64,000 nt of DNA, from assembly GCA_013365325.1 (NCBI GenBank), contig JABVXV010000036.1:186001-250000 (forward strand), read 5' to 3'. This stretch comes from Dipetalonema caudispina. Its lineage: Eukaryota; Nematoda; Chromadorea; Rhabditida; Onchocercidae. Made by a program: the position numbers and the translations under genes. Every line of letters begins with the position of its first letter. The stretch's first letter is position 1. Under the pieces are notes generated by a model. That model was not told where the DNA came from, did not search any database, and was given only the letters and a program-made list of their open reading frames with translations. Shown piece after piece: positions 42,758 through 56,219 of the stretch.

Positions 42758-44519
42758 TTATTGTTGTCCCTGTTTCTTCCAACGATCCTTCAACAACTTC
42801 ACGTAATCTTCAATTGAGCATCTACCGAATGTATTAGCTGACGGATATGGAAGTGCTGGAGAACATGTTGAAAGATGTTGAAATTTATGCTTCGTTTTGA
42901 ACATCTGCTAATGCGATAAGTTTTCTTATAAATTTTGAAATTATGAAGCAAATTTGTTTTTCGACAATATCTTTTCAATATAAATTATCGAATTGAAATC
43001 TCAAAAATTATTTATTTTCAATTTAACTTTTAATAAATTATTTAAAATTTTTATTGATATATAATGTTTAAAAACAATCCATACTAATCTGATACCTCTT
43101 GGCTAGTATCACAACAATAATCCTCATTGTTAGCATCATATTTTAGTGGTTGTTTGATACGAATACCATTAATTTTAATTCGAGGTGGTATATCACCACC
43201 ACATTCCAAATTTATTTCCAATAGTTTATTGTCATGATTAGTTGTTGTCATATATTCACTGATCGTATCATCACAGATCTCAAAAAAAAAAAAAAAAAAT
43301 TTGTACAAAACAGATCATTCGTTCTACTAAAAAATATTTTACATCAAAACAATTCGAATTATTCGTCCTTTGATCGATTACATTTTTTTTTTTTTTTTTT
43401 AACTTACCTTCGAAATTAATTCATAGCGTTCCGTATTACCATCTTGTTTGCATGGTACAACAATTCTTTTGAATAGATGTCCTTGCATGCGATCTTGTCG
43501 CATTACTTTATTTAGCATTGACAATGATTTCGCTGTTAATATTTTTTGCGAAGGCATTGAATCACGCAAAAGTCGTTGATTCAATTTTGCATGACAAATA
43601 ATATCTTTATTATGTGATAGCTTAAAAATTAGGATAAATGAAACTTTATTATAGAAATTTTATGTTCGTGTAATTATTAGCTAAAAGAAAAAAAAAAAAA
43701 AAAAAAAGAGATCAAGTTTTGAAAATATTTTTGAAGGTATAAGTTACTTAAATAAACAATAGTACATTGATGATATATTAGAAAATTAGTTGATTTAAAA
43801 AAAAAAAGAAAAAAAAAAATGGAAAAAACTTTGATTAATGGTGCCGTAATTTTCTTCAAACCAAACAAATAATCTTCAATGAAAAAAAAAAAAAAAAAAA
43901 AAAAAAAAACAAAAAAAAAGCAAACTTAAAAAATTCGAAAGAAAAAAAAAAAAAAAAGCAAAATAAATTTACCATTTTAGCATTGTTAAAAGTATCAACT
44001 AAAGTTGGTGAATAATCATCATAAGATAATGTGCCAGATGATTGATCCCAGCTATTGAGCAAATCAACATCAAATTCATACACTTCATTATTTATAGTTT
44101 CCAATGAAATGACCCGTGTATTGGTCTGTGTTGTTTCGGTCAATGGATACTGATAAACGGAAAACTAACTATATTACATTGTAATAAAATTTATTCAATT
44201 GTTTAATTAATTAATATCATATCGTTTGCGACGAAGATAGGAAAAAATACAAATATTACCTATAAGAATTTCAGGTTATTTTTCTGAAAAATAAAACTTC
44301 ACTGATAAATTTACAGAAATGATGAGAGTTATATGGTATAATAGTTACCGATTCCGTCTTAGATGAGCCTGTGACACTTTTTTTGGAAGTTTTTGACCTT
44401 CCAGAATGTGCATCATCTATGGTTTGAACTGGTGACATTAACAATTTTCTGGCATCAAATTGATCTTCACTACTTTTCACATATTTTTTTGATTCTAATT
44501 TTTTCGATAGTTCCGCCAT
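42758..44519 (-). CDS. Unrecognised five-exon protein, 296 residues
   Basis: Minus-strand exons 44519-44349, 44149-43973, 43620-43408, 43278-43096 and 42904-42758 join to 891 nt, 296 residues. All introns are GT-AG and all are phase 0, so every exon is a multiple of three. What is seen: a lysine/serine-rich N-terminus (MAELSKKLESKKYVKSSED) with SGRSKTSKKSVTGSSK, probably disordered; an acidic middle with VYEFDVDLLNSWDQ; a basic central part (SMLNKVMRQDRMQGHLFKRI); a segment ECGGDIPPRIKINGIRIKQPL that looks like beta strands; two adjacent cysteines (YCCD); and a C-terminal helix EDYVKLLKDRWKKQG. There is no signal peptide or membrane segment. I do not recognise a family. It lies upstream of ORP on the same strand. 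Large A/T homopolymers fill introns 2 and 3. Confidence 0.8.
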
Positions 44520-47289
44520 TTACGCTTCAACCAACCGAACTTAAAATTCTTACCATTAACTAAATAAAATTTCTTGGAATTTAGTAAATTTATATCAATT
44601 AAATAAATGATGAATAATTTAAAATTCTTCCACTATTATCAATGAATGTTTGTTAAACAGTAGTTTAGCTTATCATTGTAAGCATCGTTATCACCATGTA
44701 ATTAATTTATACATGTACGATACTCGCATAACTTCATTCATGGAGCAATTAAAGTGTCATCCATTTTGTTAGTCGAAGAGCAGTAATGAATGAGCAAACA
44801 TTACAATTAATTAGATGACATGAACCGGAATTTCTTAGCAAACTTTATCATGTTCATTCCGGTATCAATAAACAGCTAAAATTCATCCCCAACCAATTTT
44901 TTTTTCCCCAAAATTATGCGTTGTTAAATTTTTAAAATCTTGTAATTTTGTTTATTTTGTAAACTTAATAAACCGAAATTCATTCTCAATTAATTCTATT
45001 CCATATAACAATTGATAGCTTTATAGAGCTTTTTTTGTTTTAAAACAGAATGAGAAAATATTTTGGATTAATAGATTTAAAACAAAAAAAGAAAGAAATC
45101 ATTACCATTCTGATTGACAGATGAGATTACACAAAGGCATTGTTAATGTCAATTAAAATTTAATGTATTAGAATAGAATAAGATTGGATAATTCATTCTA
45201 TACTGAAAATAATTGGAGGAAAAATAATCTATTCAAGTTGAACAGAAAATGAAAAATGTGAAATCTAACGTTGTTCAATCATCTTAATAACAATTTTACG
45301 TTTCAAAGTATTGATGACATTGTAAACAAATTCATCCATACTAATTGAATAAATTTTAAATTAATTATAATTTTGTTATTAACCTATTCATTCATCCAAA
45401 AATATATTATTTACTTATCTTTTTTTTTTACTCTCAAATAAGATTAGAACAATTATTATAATGCCATATGAAGCATTGATATAAACTGCTATAATCAACA
45501 TTTAAAGCATTCTCGAATTGCAGTAGTAATAATAACCATTGTTGATAATAAATGTAGAATGAAAGATTTATTAAATAGAAAGTAAAAATTTCAAAAAAAA
45601 AAAAAAAAATTAAATGAACCTACTGAACTTATTTTGCTAAGAACAAACGCCTATTGAATTGAAATAAGTTTTAGGTTAAAAATCTCGAACATTACTATAG
45701 ATAATATGATAATTATGAGTAGTTTAATTATAAATGAAAACTTTTTTTTTTTCAAATACAATAATTTAATTTCATAGAATTTCTATTTAATTTTATATAT
45801 TTTTTGCTACAAATATTTATAATAAAATGTAAGATGATAATGTAAAATGATTTATTTAATATTCCTTATTTATTCAATGAAAATATTATGGCGCAAAAAT
45901 CTTTGAATGACAATTATTTCATTACCAAAAAAGTAAAAAAGAGACAATTTGAAATACTTTGTCAATGAAATTTTTGAAATATTACAAACATTTCGAAACT
46001 ATCATTTCAATTTTCACATCTATTCATTCATTCATTTATCTCAAAATAAACAGCTTAAAAATTTTTAATTTAAAAAAGAAAAGATAATATTGAATAACTT
46101 TCATTTATTTTTATTTAAACGTTTGCATACTCATATCATTACGTATGTATACGTTGCAAATGATCTAACAAATGAAGAATATTCCGACATTTATGAAAAC
46201 TATCATTGAACTAAAATAAATGTTTGTTATTTTTAAACTATTTCTTCTCAACACTAATTTCTATCCATTCTAAAAATACAAAATTCGATGAAAAAGTGAT
46301 TGATATTTTTGAAAATAATCAATGGATTAGATATGAAATATAAATATGAAATACATATGTTTTTTTAGCACCAAAGAAGTGTTATTTGTTGGTATATTTT
46401 TGAAAGATCAACTAAATAACAAATGTAACTAAATGAATAATCATAAATGTCGAAAAAAAAATTGTTATAATATGAATATGAGAAGATATCATTAAATGAT
46501 ATCATGTTATGCTAAACATATGTTACAGACAAAATTTGCATTTGTATTTTCACTGAACAAATTATCATTTTATGTTTGATAAATGATTTTCTATTTATCT
46601 TTTGTATCATATCATGAATAGTAATCATTTCTTTTTTTAATAAACAACATCTCTCACTTTTTTTTTTTCGATCAATTTCCTTCTTCATTTTATTTAATAC
46701 AACTATAGGCTTCAACAAAATATGTTATAGATAGGTATAGTTGAATTAATTAATTTACAAATAATCCAATGACCTAATAATCATGATCAGAACTTTTTTT
46801 TTTTTTGTGCACATCCAGTTTATTCAATTGTTAGGCTAAGTTAAAGAATGCTAAATTTTGTAATTGTAGAAAATTTGTAAAAATTTTTTTTTTAATTGGA
46901 AAAAATTTATTTGCAAAATTTTTCTCATTTAGAAAGAAAATGAATAAATGAATAGTTAGGATATTATAGTTATTGCATTATGAGATGTCTCAAATTGTTA
47001 CTTGAAAAACTAAAAAATATTGATTACATTACTGAATTACAGATCAATTTATCTGTTCTAAAAATGTCGCATCTTTGTCAACTGAAATAAATATGTCTCA
47101 TCAATAGGTAACATTTTTCCTTACCTATTCTTATCAATATTCGTATATTAAGAGTTTAGCACAAAATTTTGCTTATTATTACTTATTTTAATTTATTCAT
47201 TTAAATCTGTATGTATATATACAATAAAGATATAAACTTTGTTAACCAATCAGTCAAAAGTCTAAATAAATCTTCTTTCTCTCTTTCTC

Positions 47290-47312
47290 TTTCTCTCTCT
47301 CTCTCTCTCTCT
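47290..47312. repeat. (CT)n microsatellite
   Basis: An alternating CT tract of about 23 bp, preceded by a broken CTTT/CT-rich stretch from 47275. Confidence 0.85.
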
Positions 47313-48456
47313 CCCTTTCTTTTCCTTCTCTATTGAAGAAATTGTTGTTATCAGTAACTCTTTTCTTTTTAATTTTTTTTTTTCTTTTCATCTTCTTCAA
47401 TCTTTCGTAATACATTTAATATAAAGAAATGATCATAAATTATTGTTGGACAGTAATATTTTTCATAATTTCATTAGTGACAAACGAATGACATTTTAAA
47501 ATTGAATAGTACAGTGGAAATTTTTTTTTTTGGATAAGAAAGTTTATTGGTGAAAAATTTTTGTTGAAAATGTTTATTTATATGTTTTTACACTTTCTTC
47601 TATTCTTTCACCATTTTAGCTCACATCCTTACTATATGACATTTTTGCACTTTTTCTTATCGATTCAAATAAAATTTTGTTTAAAATTTTTTTTTTGTTA
47701 TTTTAAACTTTTCCCACTTTATTTCTCTTTTATTTTTCATTTTACTAAGAAAATCATTTTTCTTCTTCATCTTCATCTTCAACTTTTTTTTTTTTTTTTG
47801 AATTTATTTCAAATTTTTTTTTTTTCACTTTTCAGTAAATTTAAATTGCATCCATTCAAATGACATAAAACAAAAAAGGAAAAAAAAAAAAAGACAGCAA
47901 CAAATCTTTTCATAGATTTTAATTGAATTCACTTAGTAAAAATGTACGAAACAAAATAAGTTTGCATTCAATTTTATACATAAACAGGTATGAATTGATT
48001 TTTCAATTTTTATTTTATGATTAAAGTTAAAATCAAAACATTGGTAAGAGAAAATTAAATCAATTCTGAAATAGTATTTCCTTCTTTTACCACATTTCGA
48101 CACTTATTCTAACAATTTTGAGGAACACAAAGTCTTTTTCATTTTATTGAAAATCTTTTAGATTGACAATACAAATAGTATTTTGTTGAATTTAGGTAAA
48201 TGGAATGGAAATTTTAATCTTCTGAAACTGTTTTTTTTTTTTTTTTTTTTTGATATTTTCATTTTTTCGATTATAATCAACATAGGATCAAAAAGTATTC
48301 AACCAGATCATTTGATCATTATGAATTTTCATTTACAAATCTCTCTATTGATCTCTTAAACAGTTAATTTATTTCATTTAAGCTTATTTCTTTTATAGAA
48401 TTGAAAAAAGGCGTAATTTCATCATACATTTCAACAAAAATTAATACGAATTATTC

Positions 48457-48480
48457 GAGAGAGAGAGAGAGAGAGAGAGA
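48457..48480. repeat. (GA)n microsatellite
   Basis: A pure (GA)12 tract followed by TAGAGAC. Confidence 0.9.
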
Positions 48481-51400
48481 TAGAGACAAAAAAAAAAAAA
48501 GCAAAGGAGGAATTTGACTTTTTAACAACTAAAAATACTTTTTTTGGGGGAAAAAAAAAAAAAACCCATCCCTATAGATTTTAAATTGATTAAGCTAATA
48601 AATGATAAATGATATTAATTAATCTGAATAGTGTGAATCATAAATCTTCTGCTTCATTGCTATTATTATTGTTACTATTGCTATTGCTAATAAATGTATC
48701 AGGTGGAAACTAACTATGCTAATTGATAAATTCTTTATTTCACTTCCGACATATTTACATTTCTTTGAAAGCATTTTCAATTACATTGTTTTCCCATATG
48801 TTGTAAATAATAAAATTTAAAACTGAATTTAATGTTTAACTGATATTTATCAAATCAATCGAACTAACTAATCTTTAAGAAATACTCTTTTTTTTTTTTT
48901 TTTTTTGCTTCCCTTTCCTTTTCTTTTAGTTCCGTTTTTTTTTTTTTTTTCGATGAATTTTGTTGAAATCTTTGAAGCGTATGGTTGATGAAAAATGCAT
49001 TTATTCATTTAATGCAATATCCGAACTTTTTTACTGATGTTTATATGTCCAATATATTTTTGACAGAATTGAAGCATTTAGACGTAAGCGTTTTTTTTTT
49101 TTTTTTTTTCTTATTTATTTATTTTTTTTTGATTGTTATAATTTTATTCGTTGCAATGAAATATGTTAAATTTGAATAGCAAAATTTAACGAATTTTCGT
49201 TATCTAAACGTATGTTATGGTTAATTATACATATTATAAATATTTTCGCTTAATTAATTCAAAAAAAAAAAAAAAAAAGTTTGCTTCTTTTTTTTTTTCT
49301 TAAATTTTCCAAATTTTTTAAATAATTTTCATACAATATTTAATTGGAAATAATATTTTTATTTAAATGTTTGCTATTTTTTAGCAAGTATTTTTTTTTA
49401 ATTTATTTCTTCCATTTTGCATCTTTTGGATGATAATTATTTGCTTCTTAGTAAACAAAAAAGAGCCTAGCTTTTTCGTTTGTTTCAATAAAATTCTTAT
49501 ATATTTCATTTTAATCATTAATTAATTTTGATAATTTAACGTTTCATTTTATTATTCCTCATTTCATTCATCTGAAGAACAAATCGATCTTTCAAATACA
49601 TATGCATTTCTGATTTCTATCATATTATTTTATTATATTTTTAAAATTGATATATTCCCTCCCTGCTACATTTGTCGTAATTTTACCATCCGTGATAGAT
49701 AACAGATATAAAATTGAAGTACCAAAAAATATATTTGTTAAAAATTTTATCTACAAAGAATAGTGTTAATTGCAGATTTTGCAACTAATTATTTGGAGAA
49801 GAATGTCATTCATCGATATCTATCGGTTATTCATATGCTTCGAAATGTTAGCAGAAAATATTACCGATATTCAACGTTAAACTTTTGCAATTTTAACATT
49901 ATTTACAAGGATTGAAAATTACACAAATCGGAAAAACGGATTGTTTTCAACGCTCAACGATTTGTATTCCTCAAATTGCCTTCCTCATAAGAAAGGTTGT
50001 AAATATTGTAGTTTTTACATCAATTATTAATTCTTAACAAATTTTTTCTAATTTATTATTTATTCCTCTTTGTATCCTTCAACTGCTAATATCAGCTCCT
50101 CCGAATAAACTTCATCTTTTTCGTTATTTAAATCTCATTCATATGTTATTGAAAACATTTAGTGATTAATATCAATTTTAAATTTCAATAATATTTACTA
50201 ATACTTATGGAATAACTTTGTGAATATTTTTTTACATATTTAATAATTAAAACAAATGATATCTATAAGAGTTTTTCCATGAAATTTTATCTGTCATTTA
50301 AGCTAACTTATATGAGTTTCATCATTAAATTCCTTTTTTTTTTTTTTTTTTTTCTTTCTCCCTAATACCTCAATTATTACTAAAAGAGCAGGAAAAAAAA
50401 ATAAAAAACTTCTTTGCATCAAAAAAATCATTTCAATAAATTTCATTAGCAATCAGCAGGTGTTTCAAATTTTTCAAAATAAGAAGATCCCATTTTTTCT
50501 TTTTTTTTTTTGTGATTTTCATGTTTAATTATGTGCTATCGTCGTCAAAATTTTAATCCGTATTAATACACAATTTGCATTTTCTCATTTAAAAGAATTC
50601 GATAATCATTTAATATGAAATCTTACGGAAGTATTTCTTAAATATAAAATGTTCCAATTTTAAACCTTAATTATACAAATCGCTAGAAAATATTTTGTTG
50701 ACATTTCTTCTTGCAAAGAACTGCTATACGAACTGCAAATTTAACAAATTTATTTCGAATAACATTTTAGCATTAAGTAATAGCAAGTTGAAATTAAATT
50801 ATTTTTGTGCAAGATTTCAGCAATAGAATTATCGATGAAATGTTCAGGGGAAACTGAACAAATCAACCGATTTTTATTACTTTGAAAACATAATTTTGAT
50901 CAAAAATTTTCATTCTTTGAAACATATTGCGATTTAAATTTCTCCCTAAGATAAAAATTTGTATGTTTCTAAGATGGTCAAAAAGAAATTTGTTCTGCTT
51001 TTTGGTTACAAATAAAATTATTTAATAATTACGGATGATAATTTCGTTCTTTTACACTTTTTTTTTCAACGAAAAAAAAAAAAAAGGAATGAGAGAAATT
51101 TTGTTGATAAAAATTCCATTCATTAATACATTTCAATTTTTCTGAAATTGAAATTCAATTTATATTCTTATTGATGCCAACAGTTCTTCCTGTCTTTTTT
51201 CCAGCCAAAAAAATAAAAAAATAACATTTTTTTAATTATAAAATAAACCAATACATTGCTCAATTAGTAAAAATTATACACTAATTATTCAATTTGTAGG
51301 CGGAACTAATTTAAACTTCATCCTAAAATTTCAGTACTAATTCCTATTAAATATTTTATTTATCAATCTATTAAATTATCAAAATTATCGATATATCTTT

Positions 51401-51574
51401 CAATTATGATATGTGGAATTTTTGAAAAAAGATAACAGAGCACTTCTGTTCTATTCAATCATTACTAAATCATTTTGTTAGCTAAGCTAACAGCTTATTA
51501 GTCCTTTCGTTGAATTGATCGAAACTTTTGAGCATACATTTAACAATGTTTTAACTCTTGCACATCATGACAAA

Positions 51575-51664
51575 ATGTCAAAATATCGGATTTCATTGCA
51601 CAAGTCGAGAATGGAAGAAGATCGAGATTCGTTTGTTCAATTGGAATTTCGCTTAAATATGTTT
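51575..51664 (+). CDS. Doubtful exon candidate inside the gene-poor region
   Basis: From an ATG, about 29 codons (MSKYRISLHKSRMEEDRDSF and onward) use GC-containing codons unlike the surrounding T-rich DNA. It runs on to FVCPGVPF before low-complexity sequence. It could be a 5' exon of the membrane protein ending at 54553, but no donor with good consensus fits the phase. The end given is approximate. Confidence 0.2.
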
Positions 51665-54244
51665 GTCTGTCCTGGGGTTCCTTTTTCAAAAATTTTCTCA
51701 ATTTACACTTTTTATGCTTCTTTCTTCTTCTTCTTCTATTTCCATCATTTTTTTTCTTTTTTTTCTTTCTTTTCTTTTGCTAATTCAACTTTCTAAAAAT
51801 AAATTTATGCAAATTTCTTCCGGTTAATTGAAATTAATTTATAACTTGATAATTTCCAATGATGCATGAAATGATGGACATTTTTCCTACCTAAACTTTA
51901 CTTTTATTTTTTACTGTTTCCTATCAGTTATCTTTTTTTTCTCCCGTGAAAAAATAACATCTTTTTTTCATTTTTTTTTTAGCATTTCCTTGAAATCATT
52001 GTTTGCTTTTCATTCGGTAAAATTTATTTCACTATTTCAGTAATTAACAAATAGTTTTATGAATTCAATAAATTGAAACAAACAATTTTCATTTTACTCG
52101 TCAAGATTCTTTAAAGTATATATCTATCTTAAACTTTTTAGATACAATCATAGCTCAAAGTAATAAATTATATGAAAATACAATGATATCAAATTTACCT
52201 ATCAAAAATTTACTTACTTTCAATCCTCATCCTATAATTTTCGCAGAAAAATTATCAATCTTTGAGTAAGTTGAAAATTGAATGGATTAAACGGTAGTTA
52301 GATAAACAAGCTAATACCCTCTGTAGTAAATATAAAACTCAATGATTTCATTACACATAGACCGAAGGACCTTAATTTGATTTATAATATTCAAAAATGA
52401 TTTTTATATGCTTTTCATAAAATGATCATTACTTTGTTCAATTGAAAGAAAAGTATAAGATACGTTTGAAATTTAGCTTTATTTGAAATCAATTTTCAAC
52501 TTTTCCTAACCATTCTAAAAATATTCGAAATAAAGAAACTCCTCAGACTGATGACGAAAAGTGAGAAAAAGTTTAATTTATCTTTTGAGAAGCGAAGATG
52601 CAATAAGAAATAAGCCTGAAGACTTCTCTAAACATGCATTCTTAAATTGTGCTATTCCGTTCTCCTATAAATAAAACTTGGCAAAAATTTTATTTTTAAA
52701 AACTTCTCAACAATTCCAACAATATTTTCATTTTTTGTTTGACAATTCGAACAAGAAAAGTCTTTTTTTTTTTTTTTTGTGACAATTTAAACAAGAAGAA
52801 AAAAAATAAAAAACGAATGATAGAATTGAAAATTTTGCCTTGGCACTTTTATTTTAATTGATTTACACAAAAATAAGTCTTGTAAAATGTAATTGCAATA
52901 TTTTTAAGGTAAAAGGTCAATTTTTTTTTTCCCCTTTCATTCTATCGATTTGTTTTTTTTTTTTTTTTTTTAAAGAATTGCAAAAGCTTATCACTTCCGT
53001 TTTCATCGATTTATTGTCAAAAAAAAAAAAAAAAAAAACCATCGATATTGTTAGAGTTAAATGTTGTCCTTAAAGTTTTTGCTAGCAAAAAAAAAAAAAA
53101 AAAGTATTCATTATAGGGTAAAATGATAGGTCATTGTTATAATTTACTTATTCAATTAGTATTGTTGAAATTGTAACGAATTAAAGTATTTGCAAAATTT
53201 CGATTTTCATTTTCTTTACTTTGATGTTAATGTTTTCATCAAAAATTTTACAAATTTAAAGTAAGAAATTTCAATAATGAAAATTAAATCAATCTTTGAT
53301 GTTTAATTGTTCATTCTTTAAATTAAATCATTCATTTGTACTCCCTATAAATCATTGTTAGCTTAATTAATATCAAATCAAACATTCGACATTGACGAAT
53401 CGATTTGCAACAATAGTTTCTGTGATAAAAATTACAACATCATTAAGTCAAATTCCACCTTGATGATTATCAAATTAAACGAAATCAATAATAATCTAAT
53501 ATCGCTAGCACTTATCTTATTTCATTAACCTAAAAAGCTAAATTTAACCATTAAATTACAAAATCCAACTGATAATTTTTGAGTATCAGAGGTTGAGATT
53601 GTTTCATCAGTTTTATAACCAAAGGATTATATTAATAAACTTTTCATTTATAAAGTAAAAAATTTCACTTAATATAAGAGCAATAATTGTATCATCCAAA
53701 CAAAGTTATTATTTCATTAATTGAAAAATGTATGAAATAGTTTAATTATAATACATTAATTATTCCATTACAACAAAATTATTTCGAAAAATAAAAAGAA
53801 AATTCTTAAATTACCACATTTTACTATTCTCATACTTTAAATTTTATTTTAATTTAATAGTTGTATGTGACCGTTTCTGTCCTATTCATTCACAAAAAAC
53901 GTAGTTGAGAATGTGAAGACTGATAAAGTGTTATTGATAAATTTGATCAAATAAGATAATTTTGATAAAATAGAAATTAGGGAATTATTTAATTTCTAAT
54001 TTATCAAATCAATATTTTCAATGTAAGATTTTTAAAAAAAAAAAAAAAAAATTGCAATCAATAAGGATCATATATAGTAATGATAAATGATAAATGTTTA
54101 ATTTTGTTCTTCTATCACCATTTGTATTTAGAAGGAAATTTTAAATGAATTTACATTTGAATTAAATGTAAAAAAAAAAAAAGTGAAAACTTTTTAAAAC
54201 AATTTAAGATAAAAATAATGGATTTTTTAAAAATATATTTATAG

Positions 54245-54553
54245 ATCACTACGGGGTCATTAACACGCACTGAGGCGCGTGCCATTATGTCACGCTTTGA
54301 TTCGTATTCACGTGAGGAACAAAAAGCTTTAATGAATGGTTTTTTGGGGATGATTTATGATAATTATGATACAACACGACGTATTCAAGGAACCGTTGAT
54401 GGTATCAATCGTATTGTTATCACAATTCTTGTCATTTTACTTCTCTGTGCTACTGCTGCTTTATTGTCTGCCTGCGTAATGGGATGTCGAAGGTATCAAC
54501 ATTATACCTTCCAAAGCCTACATAGGCCTAAATCGGAGCCTATCGAAATTTGA
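54245..54553 (+). CDS. Terminal exon of a small single-pass membrane protein
   Basis: A TTTATAG acceptor is followed by 102 open codons and TGA. The first ATG in frame is at 54287, giving at least 88 residues. What is seen: a hydrophilic N-terminal part with SYSREEQKALMNGF and DNYDTTRRIQGTVDG, one strong membrane helix (about residues 43-66 counted from the ATG: VITILVILLLCATAALLSAC), and a short basic tail RRYQHYTFQSLHRPKSEP. Codon use and GC are clearly above the surroundings, which supports a real gene. The frame is open upstream of the ATG to the acceptor, so earlier exons probably exist, but I could not place them in the preceding 9 kb. No family was recognised. Confidence 0.65.
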   Translation: MTTGSLTRTEARAIMSRFDSYSREEQKALMNGFLGMIYDNYDTTRRIQGTVDGINRIVITILVILLLCATAALLSACVMGCRRYQHYTFQSLHRPKSEPIEI

Positions 54554-55388
54554 TTCTAGGATTTTATTTTGTATGCTATAATTATTTTCCATCTTACCAA
54601 TCATTTTTTCAATTTTTTTTCTTTTTTTTTTTTTTTTTTTTTTTTTTACATATTTAATTTATTGTTATAGAATGTAAAGATGTTTAAATATTGAACAAAA
54701 GATTGAATTTAACACATTAAAAAAAGAAAAAAAAAATGAGCCTAAAGCCTAAATATAAGTTTAAATCTTGCATAAATTGCATGAAATATAAAATATTTTA
54801 TCACATAGAAAATTAATTTCAAAGCATTTTTTTATTCATTGAAGCAAATTTATTTATTTGCGCATCTTTTTCCTGTCATTTTTTTTTTCTTTTTTTTTTC
54901 CCATCAAAAATAATTTTACACTTTATTTCTCTTTTTTTTTTTTATTTTTGTTATATGTCAGGAAAAATTAACTCTTAAATAACTGCCTTTTTGAAAATGA
55001 ATTATATAATTGTTTGCAATTACTGAATAATTGTTCTGTTTTTTTTTTTTCTCATTTAAAAATAGATTAATTATATGCATTATAGATTGTTAAAAATTAA
55101 CCAAAAGAATATCAATGCAATTATTTAAATTGATAGTGCAAATTGGTTTATAATATTAATTTTGGTTCGGATGTCTAAATTAAAAAATTTTATAACTGTT
55201 AAGGATTAAATAGTTTTTTTTTTTCAAAAAAGAAAAAAAAAATAAATTAATGTTTAATCAATTAAGTATTTTCTTTTTTTTTTTTTTTGTTATTCTTGAA
55301 ATTAAAAAAAAAAAAAAAAGTTTTTTTGGATCATATATGTTAGGGTTAAATGATTTGATTAGAGTATAAGAATAGCAATACTTATTTA

Positions 55389-55475
55389 TTAGGCCATTTT
55401 TAAAGGAAATGTTGCGTTTCATAAATGGAGCGCGTAATATTTCAGGTAATGGAAGCATGGAGACATCCGAACCAT
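55389..55475 (-). pseudogene. Coding-like fragment, possible exon or gene remnant
   Basis: On the minus strand about 30 codons stay open with content such as MLPLPEILRAPFMKRNISFK and end near a donor-like GTATTG. It is preceded by a stop in the duplicated 43 bp sequence and no acceptor was found, so it may be a first exon or a relic. No family was recognised. Limits are approximate. Confidence 0.22.
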
Positions 55476-55479
55476 GAAC

Positions 55480-55563
55480 GAAGTGAATTTAAATATTGAA
55501 ATCATTTGTTGTATTCTGATCTGAAGTGAATTTAAATATTGAAATCATTTGTTGTATTCTGAT
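55480..55563. repeat. Exact tandem duplication with 43 bp period
   Basis: The unit starting GAAGTGAATTTAAATATTG at 55480 recurs at 55523 with about 41 bases identical, so the duplication is recent or kept homogeneous. Confidence 0.92.
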
Positions 55564-56173
55564 GCGAATTTAGCTATTTGATGATTACATATTTAATGCT
55601 TAAATTTATGCAAATTTTTTTTATTCATTGTTTTAATGAATTCATGTCAATATATTGTATGTGAAATATTTAGAAAAAGAGAGAGAGAGAGAAAAAAAAA
55701 ACAGAAAAAAGTAAATCAGAAAAGAAATTAGATAAATGTAAAGGAGAAATTTTCATCATTTTATTGTGATGATTAATTGAAAATGTTTTTTTTTTAATTC
55801 ATCAGAAAAGCAAATAATGATTGAAATTTAATAAAATCTTCCAAGTGTGGAATTTTCACAGTAATCTTGTGCTAAACATAAAATATTTCCATGAAAAAAA
55901 AAAAAAAAAAAAAGAAAAAGAAACATAGAAAAAATTACGTTAGAACTTTTTTAAACTAAAATTAAATTCAAATATTTTAAAATGAATTTGGATGAAAATT
56001 CACATTTCTCAGAGTGTTATATTTCGTCTGGAAGTTATTTGATGGATTGACTAAGTGTAATGAAATGAAAATAAATGATATAAAAAAACTTTTAGGAAAT
56101 TGCAGTTCACTGAAATAAAAATTTTTCAATTATGATCAAAAAGGAAATTTTCTATCAAAAATTTTTTCTTTCT

Positions 56174-56175
<2 letters not shown>

Positions 56176-56212
<37 letters not shown>
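56176..56212. repeat. Poly(T) run of 37 bases
   Basis: The longest homopolymer noticed in the window. It could be the trace of a retroposed poly(A) tail on the minus strand, but no flanking element was seen. Its length in an assembly is uncertain. Confidence 0.85.

Positions 56213-56219
<7 letters not shown>

Larger units (their letters stand above)
44520..54244. other. 9.7 kb gene-poor, homopolymer-rich region
   Basis: No gene is supported here. The stretch is dense in A or T runs of 12-24 bp (for example 48232-48251, 49091-49109, 50336-50354, 52956-52971) and dinucleotide arrays. Open frames here (47561-47863, 48985-49179, 52858-53073, all +) are translated T tracts. The only stretch with coding-like codons is 51575-51660. 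Part of the region may be long introns of the gene that ends at 54553. Confidence 0.6.

Noticed and set aside
47561..47863. 100-residue Phe/Leu-rich open frame
   Set aside because: Made of T tracts and CTT/TTC repeats; no complexity that would support a gene.
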